Source of the DNA: JADCRZ01 sp039921525 | GTDB taxonomy: Bacteria > Bacteroidota > Bacteroidia > Chitinophagales > Chitinophagaceae | Assembly: GCA_039921525.1 (NCBI GenBank) | Contig: JBDSBP010000575.1 | Span: 12,808-76,807, forward strand | Reading direction: 5' to 3' | Length of the DNA stretch: 64,000 nucleotides | Shown here: piece after piece, positions 16,979 through 24,828 of the stretch | Layout: every line of letters begins with the position of its first letter | Position numbering within the stretch: the stretch's first letter is position 1 | Notes under the pieces: model-generated | Seen by the model: only the letters and a program-made list of their open reading frames with translations | Database searches by the model: none | What the model was told of the DNA's origin: nothing | Made by a program: the position numbers and the translations under genes

Positions 16979-17631
16979 ATAAGCCTGTTACGCATCCCAT
17001 ACATAATTAAACCGGCAATGGTTTTGACACCTACTTTAGATTTCATATTCTGCCGTATAGTTTCAATTGTTCTGGGACTTAAAAACACCTGTTTTGATAT
17101 TTCATCGGTAGTTTTATCATCAGCGATCAATCGAAGGATCTTGACTTCCTTTTCAGAAAACTTTACGGGGTTTGGGTAAAATTGACGAACTGCCCGCTTA
17201 TTCTGCAACTTGGCCAGAACAGCTTTATTTACCAGGTCGTTAAAATAAAAATCATTGTTTATACATGTTAAAATAGCCTGATAAATTTCTTCGGGATCGG
17301 TGGTTTTGGTGAGATAAGCGTTAGCCCCCATTTCCATCATTTTGGTTACCATTTCCTGGTCATCATACATGGTAAGTACAATGATCTTTAATTGCTCATG
17401 TGCTTTGCGCAGAATAGGAATAGCATTAATACCATCAATCGCGGGCATACGAATATCCATTAATAATACATCCGGACGTTCTACCAACATTTTCTCCATC
17501 AGGTCCCTTCCATCCTCAGCTTCCCATAAAATATTTATATACTTTCTTGCTTTAAGGGCCATCTTAATTCCATCCCGAAAAATTTTATGATCATCAGCTA
17601 TAGCAATTTTTATGATTATTTCATCTCTCAT
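16972..17631 (-). CDS. Orphan NarL/LuxR-family response regulator
   Basis: 219 residues with receiver acidic pocket IADDHKIF, phospho-acceptor Asp59 in LLMDIRMP, and a LuxR helix-turn-helix near the C-terminus (TDEISKQVFLSPRTIETIRQNM). It is on the opposite strand to, and convergent with, the regulator at 16222, and has no kinase next to it on its own strand. It resembles the regulator at 20298 more (DDHKIFR, ADDKTTDEI, NRLID ending versus KNNLID) than its convergent neighbour, suggesting local duplication. It may be served by either nearby kinase; this is inference. Confidence 0.9.
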   Translation of the reverse strand: MRDEIIIKIAIADDHKIFRDGIKMALKARKYINILWEAEDGRDLMEKMLVERPDVLLMDIRMPAIDGINAIPILRKAHEQLKIIVLTMYDDQEMVTKMMEMGANAYLTKTTDPEEIYQAILTCINNDFYFNDLVNKAVLAKLQNKRAVRQFYPNPVKFSEKEVKILRLIADDKTTDEISKQVFLSPRTIETIRQNMKSKVGVKTIAGLIMYGMRNRLID

Positions 17632-18333
17632 AAGGGTTTATTTGACCAATTATTGTAGTTTATCAAAACAAACGGGGTTAAAGTTTTCACTGGGTAAAAT
17701 TTCAGGTAGTCTCTTTGTTATATAATTTCTGATAAATCCCTGTTTATCAGGGTACTTTTGCTCCTTCTTCTTTCGATGGTCTTGCATACCTTTTAAAGCA
17801 ATGCTCTTATTAAAGTATTAAAAGAAGTGTTATTTTTACTATCCGACTAACAAAAAATAAACCCCGTTTCAGATCAAATGGTAGAATAAAAGCTGACTTC
17901 CAAACTTCCGAACCACAAAAAATTACTAATTTACAGTTAGGATTAGTCATTAATAACGACAAAACTGATATTTTAATTGTTTCGCCTTCAGCATATTGGA
18001 AAATGCGCCTGTTATGAAATCGAGTATTTCTCTTTTTAAGAAAGACGAAGAAAAGCAATTCCTATCAAATTTTCTACTATATTTACTTCAGGCATCCCCG
18101 TCATACACTCATATATTCTCTTTCGGCGTTGGTAAAAATACTGAAAAAATCAAGTATTTTTTCTAATTTTTTGTTCGTAACCATACTATATAAAAGTACG
18201 TAAAACCACTCTCAGCTTAACTTACATAAAAACATGCCCTTACTAATCAGAATATGCACCTATAGGATATTTTTAAATTTTAGTGGTATTTCGCAATAGT
18301 AAATAAGATACTCAAACTTAAAAAAATCCAAAT
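17632..18333. other. Intergenic region between divergent signalling genes
   Basis: 702 bp without a convincing gene. It holds overlapping small palindromes at 17731-17752 (GATAAA...TTTATC and CCCTG...CAGGG) and a plus-strand TACTTTTG at 17753-17760 that could be a -7 box but is 570 bp from the next start. An 82-codon minus frame here has no homology I recognise and a composition typical of chance. Nothing else seen. Confidence 0.5.
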
Positions 18334-18708
18334 ATGTTACAAAATCAGATAAGTGCGAATAACCTGGCAATGGTAGGCGAAGAAATCAGTCAGGAGTTAG
18401 GCGCGAAAATGGTGAAAGATTTCCAGGATGTAAATCCAAATGAAAATACCGCTAATTATATTGGAAGAAATATCCTTGAAAGAATTCTTGCTCAACCAGG
18501 ATGCGAAGGAATACGGTTTTACAATGCCATAAATGAAATGGGCAGAACAACGTTGGTATATGTGGGTATCGATGCAAACGAAAATATCATTAAGCAATAC
18601 GTTGGTGTGAATAATTTCGGTGAATTGGTGAGTGAAGATGGAATTATCGCAGACCGATCTGTTGGTGCACCGCCAACATCAGTGGACACCGTTTGGACAT
18701 GGTTTTAA
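18334..18708 (+). CDS. Conserved-looking small cytoplasmic protein, unknown function
   Basis: 124 residues, starting MLQNQISANNLAMVGEEIS, with no signal peptide or membrane segment. The composition is balanced and acidic; the middle (GIRFYNAINEMGRTTLVYVGID) looks like beta strands and the end is VDTVWTWF. I do not recognise a family. It stands 60 bp before a GTG-started membrane protein and the kinase-regulator pair at 19437-20948. The clean A-rich leader and codon use like its neighbours argue that it is real. A role in the neighbouring signalling system, as ligand or accessory, is only a guess. Confidence 0.6.
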   Translation: MLQNQISANNLAMVGEEISQELGAKMVKDFQDVNPNENTANYIGRNILERILAQPGCEGIRFYNAINEMGRTTLVYVGIDANENIIKQYVGVNNFGELVSEDGIIADRSVGAPPTSVDTVWTWF

Positions 18709-18740
18709 TTAATCATTATGTAACAATTAAATCAATGCGC

Positions 18741-18748
18741 TATATTTG
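18741..18748 (+). promoter_or_regulatory. Putative -7 box before the membrane protein-kinase-regulator unit
   Basis: TATATTTG fits TAnnTTTG and lies 20 bp before the GTG start at 18768. If real, the membrane protein, kinase and regulator can be transcribed apart from the 124-residue protein. Confidence 0.4.
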
Positions 18749-18767
18749 AGGGAATTATTAAAGCATC

Positions 18768-19421
18768 GTGAGCACATTTTCTACTTTATTACTCATTATT
18801 TTTTTTCTAATTTTCTTTAAACGGAATACTGACAAAAAATTCTGGGTAATTTTTTTATATACAGTCCTGTCATATGTTTCGGATAGACTTCTTTCTATAT
18901 TAAAATTGGACAGGTTTTACAGCTTCAGTGTTTTTACCTTAATTGAATTCACTATTTTTTCTTACTTTTTTTATTTAAGCTATAAAGAAAAATCCTTTAA
19001 ATGGCTTCTTATTTCGTGTTATCCTGTATTTTGTGCCGTGCTGGTATATAGTATTATTAATAAATACAAATCTAATAATGACTTTGACTATTTATCCTCT
19101 TCCTTCGAAGCAATTCTGATCATTATTTTCAGTATCTTATTTTTCTATGAACAACTTAAAAATCCTGAGGTAACTTTCATTTATGCTTCTAAAAGTTTCT
19201 GGATTATAGTTGCCATGCTTGTGTATATGTCGGCAACATTGTTTTTATTTATTTCAACCAGTATGTTATCATCGAGTTTTCAAAAAACGATAGATGTTTG
19301 GTTAATAAATAATGGAGCCAATATCATCAAGAATATATTTATAGCTATAGCTTTTTACAAACCATTAAAGTTGGCAATTGATTCGTCTTCATACAAATTA
19401 AAAGATGAAAAAGTGGCATAA
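18768..19421 (+). CDS. Integral membrane protein, unknown function
   Basis: 217 residues from a GTG start; no in-frame ATG is better placed. Six or seven hydrophobic helices can be drawn (about 4-18, 25-42, 50-67, 77-92, 107-122, 142-160, 180-195) separated by short loops, many Phe and Tyr. No transporter or enzyme motif is visible. It ends 15 bp before the kinase at 19437, which itself has only one membrane helix and no sensor domain, so this protein could be the membrane sensor partner of that kinase (inference from spacing). Confidence 0.7.
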   Translation: MSTFSTLLLIIFFLIFFKRNTDKKFWVIFLYTVLSYVSDRLLSILKLDRFYSFSVFTLIEFTIFSYFFYLSYKEKSFKWLLISCYPVFCAVLVYSIINKYKSNNDFDYLSSSFEAILIIIFSILFFYEQLKNPEVTFIYASKSFWIIVAMLVYMSATLFLFISTSMLSSSFQKTIDVWLINNGANIIKNIFIAIAFYKPLKLAIDSSSYKLKDEKVA

Positions 19422-19436
19422 AGCGTATTAATGTAG

Positions 19437-20261
19437 ATGGATAAAATCTGGTACTTAATATTATTTGGAACTATTGGAATGCTTTCATTAACCCTGGGGT
19501 TAATCGTATTTATAATCTTTCATCAGCGCCGGGTAATACGTTATCAGCTTACCCTGCAAAAAATGGAAGAAGAACAGCAAAGCATCTTACTTAGCGCATC
19601 TATAAGGCTGCAGGAAGAGGAACGTCAACGACTGGCTGCCGACCTTCATGATGATGCAGGACCACTGTTAGCCACTGCCCGATTGTATCTTAATGAAAAC
19701 CTCGTAACCCTTGATAAATCGTCTCAATTACAGCATATATCTGCTGCCAAATCTATCATTGACGATACTATTCATCTTATCCGTAATATTTCACATAGTC
19801 TGATGCCTCCAACCTTGAAAAATTTCGGACTTGAATCAGCGGTTAATGACCTTTTCCATAAAATTGCAGGTGCCGGCACTATCAATACCAGTTGCCGTTT
19901 TCACGATTACAATAACCGGTTGAAAATGGAACACGAACAGATTGTATTTCGCGTGATCCAGGAATTGATAAATAATATCCTTAAACATAGCAATCCGAGT
20001 TTTATCCATGTTACTCAAAACACCAACGGGGAAAAATTTTTTATCAGGCTGCATCATGATGGCCTGGGCTTAATGCAAACAGACTTTGACAGGTTAACCA
20101 AGAGCTCCGGTGGACTGGGTCTAAAAAATATCAGCAGCCGCCTGAGGGTATTGTTTGGAAAAATACTATTTGAGAAAGATATTTCAGAAACTTATTATAA
20201 GATTACGATAGAACTTCCAAAAGAAGAAGAAAACATCCTGTTAGAAAAAGTAAAGATATAA
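19437..20261 (+). CDS. HisKA_3-type sensor histidine kinase
   Basis: 274-residue NarX/LiaS-class kinase with one N-terminal membrane helix (about 5-29), a coiled segment, the phospho-acceptor box RLAADLHDDAGPLLATARL (His71), N box VIQELINNILKHSNP, and G boxes around RLHHDGLGL and SSGGLGLKNIS. The first G box has HHDGLGL where DNGxG is usual; His-Asp-Gly still supplies the Asp. It is followed after 36 bp by its likely partner regulator and preceded at 15 bp by a membrane protein. Confidence 0.9.
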   Translation: MDKIWYLILFGTIGMLSLTLGLIVFIIFHQRRVIRYQLTLQKMEEEQQSILLSASIRLQEEERQRLAADLHDDAGPLLATARLYLNENLVTLDKSSQLQHISAAKSIIDDTIHLIRNISHSLMPPTLKNFGLESAVNDLFHKIAGAGTINTSCRFHDYNNRLKMEHEQIVFRVIQELINNILKHSNPSFIHVTQNTNGEKFFIRLHHDGLGLMQTDFDRLTKSSGGLGLKNISSRLRVLFGKILFEKDISETYYKITIELPKEEENILLEKVKI

Positions 20262-20297
20262 TTATGCGTATATTTACCTATAATTTACTATTTTTCT

Positions 20298-20948
20298 ATG
20301 GGTGTTATCAAAGTAGCTATTGCTGATGACCATAAAATTTTCCGGAAAGGTGTCATCCTGTCATTACGTCCCTACAATAATATTAAGTTTGTTCAGGAGG
20401 CCGACAATGGCCAGGAATTGATTGATGGTTTAGCAGCCTCGCAACCCGATGTAATTCTTATGGATCTTCGTATGCCCTTGAAAGATGGTATCGAAACTAC
20501 TAAATATATTGTCAAAAGTCATCCTGGCATTTATATTCTTGCCTTAACAATGTTTGAAGATGAACGTTTTGTAAGCCATATGATGGAAATAGGTGCTAAT
20601 GGATATTTATTAAAAAGTGCCGATCCCCAGGAAATAAAACAGGCTATTGTGGAAGTATGTACTAAAGGTTATTACCTGAATAATTTTGTGAACCGCATAT
20701 TATTAAAAAAATCACATGCAAAAAACAGGGCTATTCCAAATCTTAACAGCGATGCTACCCTTACAGAGCGTGAACGGGATGTGATCAAATACATCTGTAT
20801 GGAATTTACCGCGCATGAAATCGCACAAAAGCTGGAAGTGAGCCCCAGAACAATCGAGGCAATCAAAGATCGCCTAATGGAGCGTTTTGGCGCAAAAAAC
20901 ACCGCTGGCCTGGTGTTTTTTGCGGTAAAAAATAACCTGATAGACTAG
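20298..20948 (+). CDS. NarL/LuxR-family response regulator
   Basis: 216 residues: acidic pocket IADDHKIFRKG, phospho-acceptor Asp56 in ILMDLRMP, and a LuxR helix-turn-helix (AHEIAQKLEVSPRTIEAIKDRL, about 175-196). Probable cognate of the kinase ending at 20261. It resembles the orphan regulator at 16972-17631. Its TAG stop runs straight into a heptad repeat. Confidence 0.92.
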   Translation: MGVIKVAIADDHKIFRKGVILSLRPYNNIKFVQEADNGQELIDGLAASQPDVILMDLRMPLKDGIETTKYIVKSHPGIYILALTMFEDERFVSHMMEIGANGYLLKSADPQEIKQAIVEVCTKGYYLNNFVNRILLKKSHAKNRAIPNLNSDATLTERERDVIKYICMEFTAHEIAQKLEVSPRTIEAIKDRLMERFGAKNTAGLVFFAVKNNLID

Positions 20949-20963
20949 GCATGAGGTATGAGC
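20948..20963. repeat. Minimal heptad repeat at a stop codon
   Basis: Two 7-bp units, GGCATGA and GGTATGA, beginning at the last base of the TAG stop (20946-20948). Same family as the AGGTATG array at 902-929. Confidence 0.5.
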
Positions 20964-21404
20964 CTTCGATCAGCAGCGCCGATATCCCCCCTGTAAATAA
21001 CATTTTTGATGCGCGGCGTTTGTAGGGGCAGGGCTTGCCCGCCCTGTTACACCGGATACGTGTGGTATTTTGTCGACGTCTCCTATAAATATATTGTCAG
21101 TTTCGTATGCAGTCAGGGCGGGGGCAAGCCCTGCCCCTACAAACGCCCCAACATTTTAGTCAGGCATTGGATCATAATTCTGTTTATTGGCGGATGTTAT
21201 ATAAAAGTCTCTCATGAATTGACCATTCAAACGTCAGGTGAGATAACTTTAAAAAGTAGCATGATTAACTCCTTAATTATTATCAACTTGGGTTAAGTTA
21301 TATAATAGGTATGAGGAGAAAGGATGGGCCAGATTATAGAAAAGATAAAATGAGGCTGACTCAAAAGAATCTCAAAAACAACTGAGAGTGACGCTGATAT
21401 CTTC
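20964..21404. other. Repeat-bearing intergenic region, left part
   Basis: Part of a 1017-bp gene-free stretch (20949-21965) between the signalling island and the PIG-L gene. It contains the inverted GC-rich pair at 21015-21147. A 96-codon frame through this pair is a by-product of the GC-rich repeat, with no recognisable protein character. Confidence 0.55.
21015..21147. repeat. GC-rich dispersed palindrome, two inverted copies
   Basis: Copy 1 at 21015-21046 contains TAGGGGCAGGGCTTGCCC and GCCCTG; copy 2 at 21114-21147 is its reverse complement. Each copy is itself palindromic, and together they flank about 67 bp of AT-rich DNA. A third copy lies at 24475-24502. Confidence 0.8.
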
Positions 21405-21580
21405 CCCTCCTTTTTCCTTTAGGGGAGGTTGGATTCCGTAGCCTAGCACGGAATTCATCGGGGGTGGTTACCTTGGGTGCAGCCGACAAATGGCGCTCGA
21501 GCTGTAACATGCCGCAGCAACCACCCCCGTCCAGTCACGTGCTTCGCATCGTTCCTGAACAACCCCTCCTTAAATAAGGA
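21405..21580. repeat. Nested inverted-repeat element
   Basis: Inner arms CGGGGGTGGTT (21459-21469) and AACCACCCCCG (21519-21529) are perfect inverted repeats. Outer arms AGGGGAGGTTG and CAACCCCTCCT are similar, and ATTCCGT/ACGGAAT (21433-21454) forms a separate hairpin in the left half. No transposase or ORF of substance is inside. It resembles a non-autonomous repeat (MITE or REP-like). The rest of the gap up to 21965 shows nothing recognisable. Confidence 0.7.
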
Positions 21581-21965
21581 ACACATCCTCATACTAAGTG
21601 CAGGAAGGTTCATGGAAAACTTTACTATTATGCAAATCAATTTATTTTTGTCATTTCAGCGAAGCGCGGCAACCTTCCCGAATTAAAACATCTTGCGCGC
21701 TTCCCCTGAAATCTCTACAATGCGGGCCATCTTCATCTTGGAGATTTCAGCTCAAAGCGCCGTAACATGCATTTATGCGCAATTTATATGACGCGTCAGC
21801 TGAAATGAAAGGAAAACTATCAAAAACGTGTATCCTTACGGTAGCCTGAATTAGGAGTGGATGATAGCACCATCAACTTTATGTTTATTTTACCTTCACC
21901 CATACCATGGAAACTTTATCTTAGCGGATAAATCAATCAATCGATTTTAAAACTGTTGAGTACCA

Positions 21966-24464
21966 ATGCAAAAATTCGCCTCTTTTTTCTTTGTGCTGAT
22001 CGTGACAGTTGCAAACATGCAACTAAGAGCCCAGACGCCTCAGGCGCTTTCTTCATCAGATATATTACTGGGATTAAAAAAATTAAATGTTCTGGGTTCT
22101 GTGCTGTATGTCGCCGCCCACCCCGATGATGAGAATACCCGCTTGCTGGCTTATTTTGCCAAGGGAAAATTATATCGCACAGGCTATTTATCCCTTACAC
22201 GCGGCGATGGTGGTCAGAACCTTATCGGTAATGAACAGGGAATTGAATTGGGACTGATTCGTACACAGGAATTATTGTCGGCAAGGAGGATTGATGGCGC
22301 CGAACAATTTTTTTCGAGGGCCTTTGATTTTGGTTTTTCCAAAAGCACCGACGAAGCCCTCCGTTTTTGGAACAAAGATAAAATTCTTTCCGATGTTGTT
22401 TGGGTGATCCGCAAATTCCACCCGGATATTATCATTACCCGTTTTCCGCAGGACAACCGTGCGGGTCATGGTCATCACTCTGCATCCGCAGTGCTGGCTG
22501 TTGAAGCGTTTTCTGCTGCAGCAGATCCCATGAAATTCCCGGAGCAATTAAAATATGTAAAACCATGGCAGGCAAAACGCGTACTCTGGAACACTTTTAA
22601 TTTTGGCAACACAAACACCACGAGTGAAGACCAGTTTAAAATGGATGTGGGTATGTACAACCCTTTATTAGGGAAGGGCTATGGAGAAATTGCTGCGGAA
22701 AGCCGCAGCCAGCACAAGAGCCAGGGCTTTGGCGTATCCCGTCAACGTGGCCCTGCGCCCGAATATTTTTCTTTGTGGAAAGGCGACGCCGCAAAAGCGG
22801 ATTTGTTAGATGGTGTTACCACCACCTGGAGCCGGGTGAGAGGTGCTGAAAATATCCAGCAACAAATTGAGACCATCATCAACAGTTATTCCCTGTTTGA
22901 GCCGGGTAAGTCCGTTAAGGCGCTTGTTGAGCTATATAAAAATGTGGAGGCCCTGGACGATGATTATTGGAAACCGCAAAAGTTAAAAGAAATTCAACAA
23001 CTTATTGAAGCCTGCAGCGGCCTTTGGATAGAAGCAACCACCCAGGAACACCTTGCCATCCAGGGGGATTCTTTGCCGGTAACTTTTTTCCTGAACAATC
23101 GCAATGGCAATAGCCTGGTGATCCGGAACATCAAACTGGAAAATATTGATACCACATTAAATAAACCATTAGAATCGAATAAAAACCTGGAGTTCAGAAA
23201 GTACTTGGCTATTGCTGATACCTTTCCTGTTACCCAGCCGTACTGGCTCGTGAACCCGATGAGTAGTGGTTCTTACGATGTGAAGAATCAACTGTTGATT
23301 GGAAATCCGGACAACGCCGCCGCTTTCAATGCCCGTTTTATTGTTAGTATCGAAGGCAAAGACTTTGAACTGATAAGGCCCATAAAGCAAAAATATACCG
23401 ACCCGGTAAAGGGAGAAGTATATGAACCGGTAGTAGTGGGGCCACCTGTCTTAATAACGCCCGATAAAACGTTGCTGATATCGGCAACACCTACTCCTCA
23501 AAACATTCACTTTTCGGTAAAGGCTTTACAAGATATAACAACGCCTTTATTTTCTATTTCCGCCAACAAACAATGGCAGGCAGAAAAACAGGCTGCTTCA
23601 ATGCTTCCCAAACTTGAAAAAATAAGTGAAACGGATTTCCTGGTAACATTAAAACCCGTATTAAAGGAAAGGGTGCCAGGTATGCAAACAATAAAAGGCT
23701 TTGTTGCGGGGAATGGCGTGACTTTTGGCAATTCCTTGCATGCAATTAATTATGAACATATTCCGGCTATTAATTATTTTAAAGTACCCGAGGTTAATAT
23801 TTTGACACTGGATCTAAAAACTGCAGGGAAGAAAATAGGGTATATAGAAGGGGCAGGAGATTATGTGCCGGCTGCTTTGATCCAGATGGGATATGAGGTC
23901 ACCATGCTTAACGATAATAACCTGGCTAATCTTAATCTCGAGCAATTTGATGCTATTATCGCGGGGGTGAGGGCATATAATATCAGGGAGTCGCTGAATG
24001 TGAATTACGGAAAGCTGATGCGGTATATTGAGCAGGGTGGTAATCTTATTGTGCAGTACAATACCTCTACCCAGATCGGTCCTGTAAAAGCTAAAATAGG
24101 GCCCTATCCTTTTGTTATCTCACGTAATAGGGTAACCGATGAAAAGGCGGCAGTAAAAATTTTAAAACCTGATCACCAGATCTTAAATTATCCCAATAAA
24201 ATCGGCGCTGCTGATTTTGACGGCTGGGTGCAGGAACGCAGCATTTATCATGCTCAAAACTGGGATACGCATTATGAAACTATATTTGCTTTACATGATC
24301 CTGGTGAAACGGATGATGAAGGAAGCCTGATCACCACCGAATATGGTAAAGGAAATTTTGTATATACCGGGTTGGTTTTCTACCGGGAACTGCCTGCAGG
24401 TGTGCCCGGCGCATACAGGCTGCTGGCTAATTTGATTGCGTTGAATAAGCTGAAAGCGTTTTAA
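21966..24464 (+). CDS. Secreted PIG-L family deacetylase with C-terminal GATase-like domain
   Basis: 832 residues. Signal peptide MQKFASFFFVLIVTVANMQLRAQ. The N-terminal PIG-L/LmbE domain has the zinc and catalytic motif VAAHPDDENTRLL (about 51-63) and the second zinc motif AGHGHHSASAV (about 168-178), so it should remove N-acyl groups from amino sugars or related amides. A middle beta-rich region follows, and the last ~230 residues (KKIGYIEGAGDYVPAAL, DAIIAGVRAYN) resemble a class I glutamine-amidotransferase-like fold without an evident catalytic Cys. Periplasmic or surface location is expected. It stands upstream of a symporter, suggesting glycan or glycoconjugate catabolism (inference). 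Confidence 0.88.
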   Translation: MQKFASFFFVLIVTVANMQLRAQTPQALSSSDILLGLKKLNVLGSVLYVAAHPDDENTRLLAYFAKGKLYRTGYLSLTRGDGGQNLIGNEQGIELGLIRTQELLSARRIDGAEQFFSRAFDFGFSKSTDEALRFWNKDKILSDVVWVIRKFHPDIIITRFPQDNRAGHGHHSASAVLAVEAFSAAADPMKFPEQLKYVKPWQAKRVLWNTFNFGNTNTTSEDQFKMDVGMYNPLLGKGYGEIAAESRSQHKSQGFGVSRQRGPAPEYFSLWKGDAAKADLLDGVTTTWSRVRGAENIQQQIETIINSYSLFEPGKSVKALVELYKNVEALDDDYWKPQKLKEIQQLIEACSGLWIEATTQEHLAIQGDSLPVTFFLNNRNGNSLVIRNIKLENIDTTLNKPLESNKNLEFRKYLAIADTFPVTQPYWLVNPMSSGSYDVKNQLLIGNPDNAAAFNARFIVSIEGKDFELIRPIKQKYTDPVKGEVYEPVVVGPPVLITPDKTLLISATPTPQNIHFSVKALQDITTPLFSISANKQWQAEKQAASMLPKLEKISETDFLVTLKPVLKERVPGMQTIKGFVAGNGVTFGNSLHAINYEHIPAINYFKVPEVNILTLDLKTAGKKIGYIEGAGDYVPAALIQMGYEVTMLNDNNLANLNLEQFDAIIAGVRAYNIRESLNVNYGKLMRYIEQGGNLIVQYNTSTQIGPVKAKIGPYPFVISRNRVTDEKAAVKILKPDHQILNYPNKIGAADFDGWVQERSIYHAQNWDTHYETIFALHDPGETDDEGSLITTEYGKGNFVYTGLVFYRELPAGVPGAYRLLANLIALNKLKAF

Positions 24465-24474
24465 CATTTTAAGC

Positions 24475-24502
24475 TGTAGGGGCAGGGCTTGCCCCCGCCC
24501 TG
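24475..24502. repeat. GC-rich dispersed palindrome, third copy
   Basis: TAGGGGCAGGGCTTGCCCCC followed by GCCCTG, matching 21015-21046 and the complement of 21114-21147. It starts 10 bp after the PIG-L stop and can fold as a hairpin, so it may double as a transcript end. Confidence 0.75.
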
Positions 24503-24538
24503 GTTTAACTTAGGTACGATTAAAAACATTTATTTATT

Positions 24539-24697
24539 ATGAGCGATACCTCGGGACAAAGGCGTAACATAACTATTTTCATAGTAGTGATCGTGGGATT
24601 AGTAATCGGTTTGTTTATAAAACGTGTACCATTAGGATTATTAATAGGTGTGATTTTGGGTTTGCTTGCGTCCGGTCTTTCATCAAAAAGAAAATGA
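24539..24697 (+). CDS. 52-residue two-helix membrane microprotein
   Basis: ATG at 24539, TGA at 24695-24697. The product begins MSDTSGQRRNITIF and has two short hydrophobic runs, IFIVVIVGLVIGLF and LGLLIGVILGLLAS, ending SSKRK. Its TGA overlaps an ATG of the next small frame. The hydrophobic two-helix pattern with positive ends and the chain of tight overlaps with the symporter gene argue that it is translated. Function unknown; an accessory subunit is possible. Confidence 0.6.
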   Translation: MSDTSGQRRNITIFIVVIVGLVIGLFIKRVPLGLLIGVILGLLASGLSSKRK

Positions 24698-24702
24698 TCA
24701 AT

Positions 24703-24828
24703 ATGAGTGATGAGATAAAAGAAAAAGTTCCTGTGTTCCGATCCTGGAATTTATGGTATGCTTTCGTCATACTTTTCCTGGTGGTACTTATCATACTTTT
24801 TACGTTTTTCACCAATTATTTTGCATGA
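24703..24828 (+). CDS. 41-residue single-pass membrane microprotein preceding the symporter
   Basis: From ATG 24703 (an in-frame ATG at 24694, overlapping the upstream TGA as ATGA, would add three residues). The product has an acidic N-terminus (MSDEIKEKVPVFRSWN), one membrane helix (YAFVILFLVVLIILFTFF) and a short tail. Its TGA (24826-24828) overlaps the symporter ATG (24825-24827), which indicates translational coupling. I infer an accessory peptide of the transporter, as small companions are known for some SSF-type carriers. Confidence 0.65.
   Translation: MSDEIKEKVPVFRSWNLWYAFVILFLVVLIILFTFFTNYFA

Noticed and set aside
17810..18058. 82-codon minus-strand frame in the signalling island gap
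   Set aside because: Chance composition, no homology recognised, no promoter or leader.
21006..21296. 96-codon frame in the gap before the PIG-L gene
   Set aside because: It runs through the GC-rich palindromic repeat and yields Cys-rich low-complexity sequence.
24753..24824. 24-residue N-terminal extension of the symporter
   Set aside because: It overlaps the small membrane frame and the inner ATG at 24825 gives the standard start.
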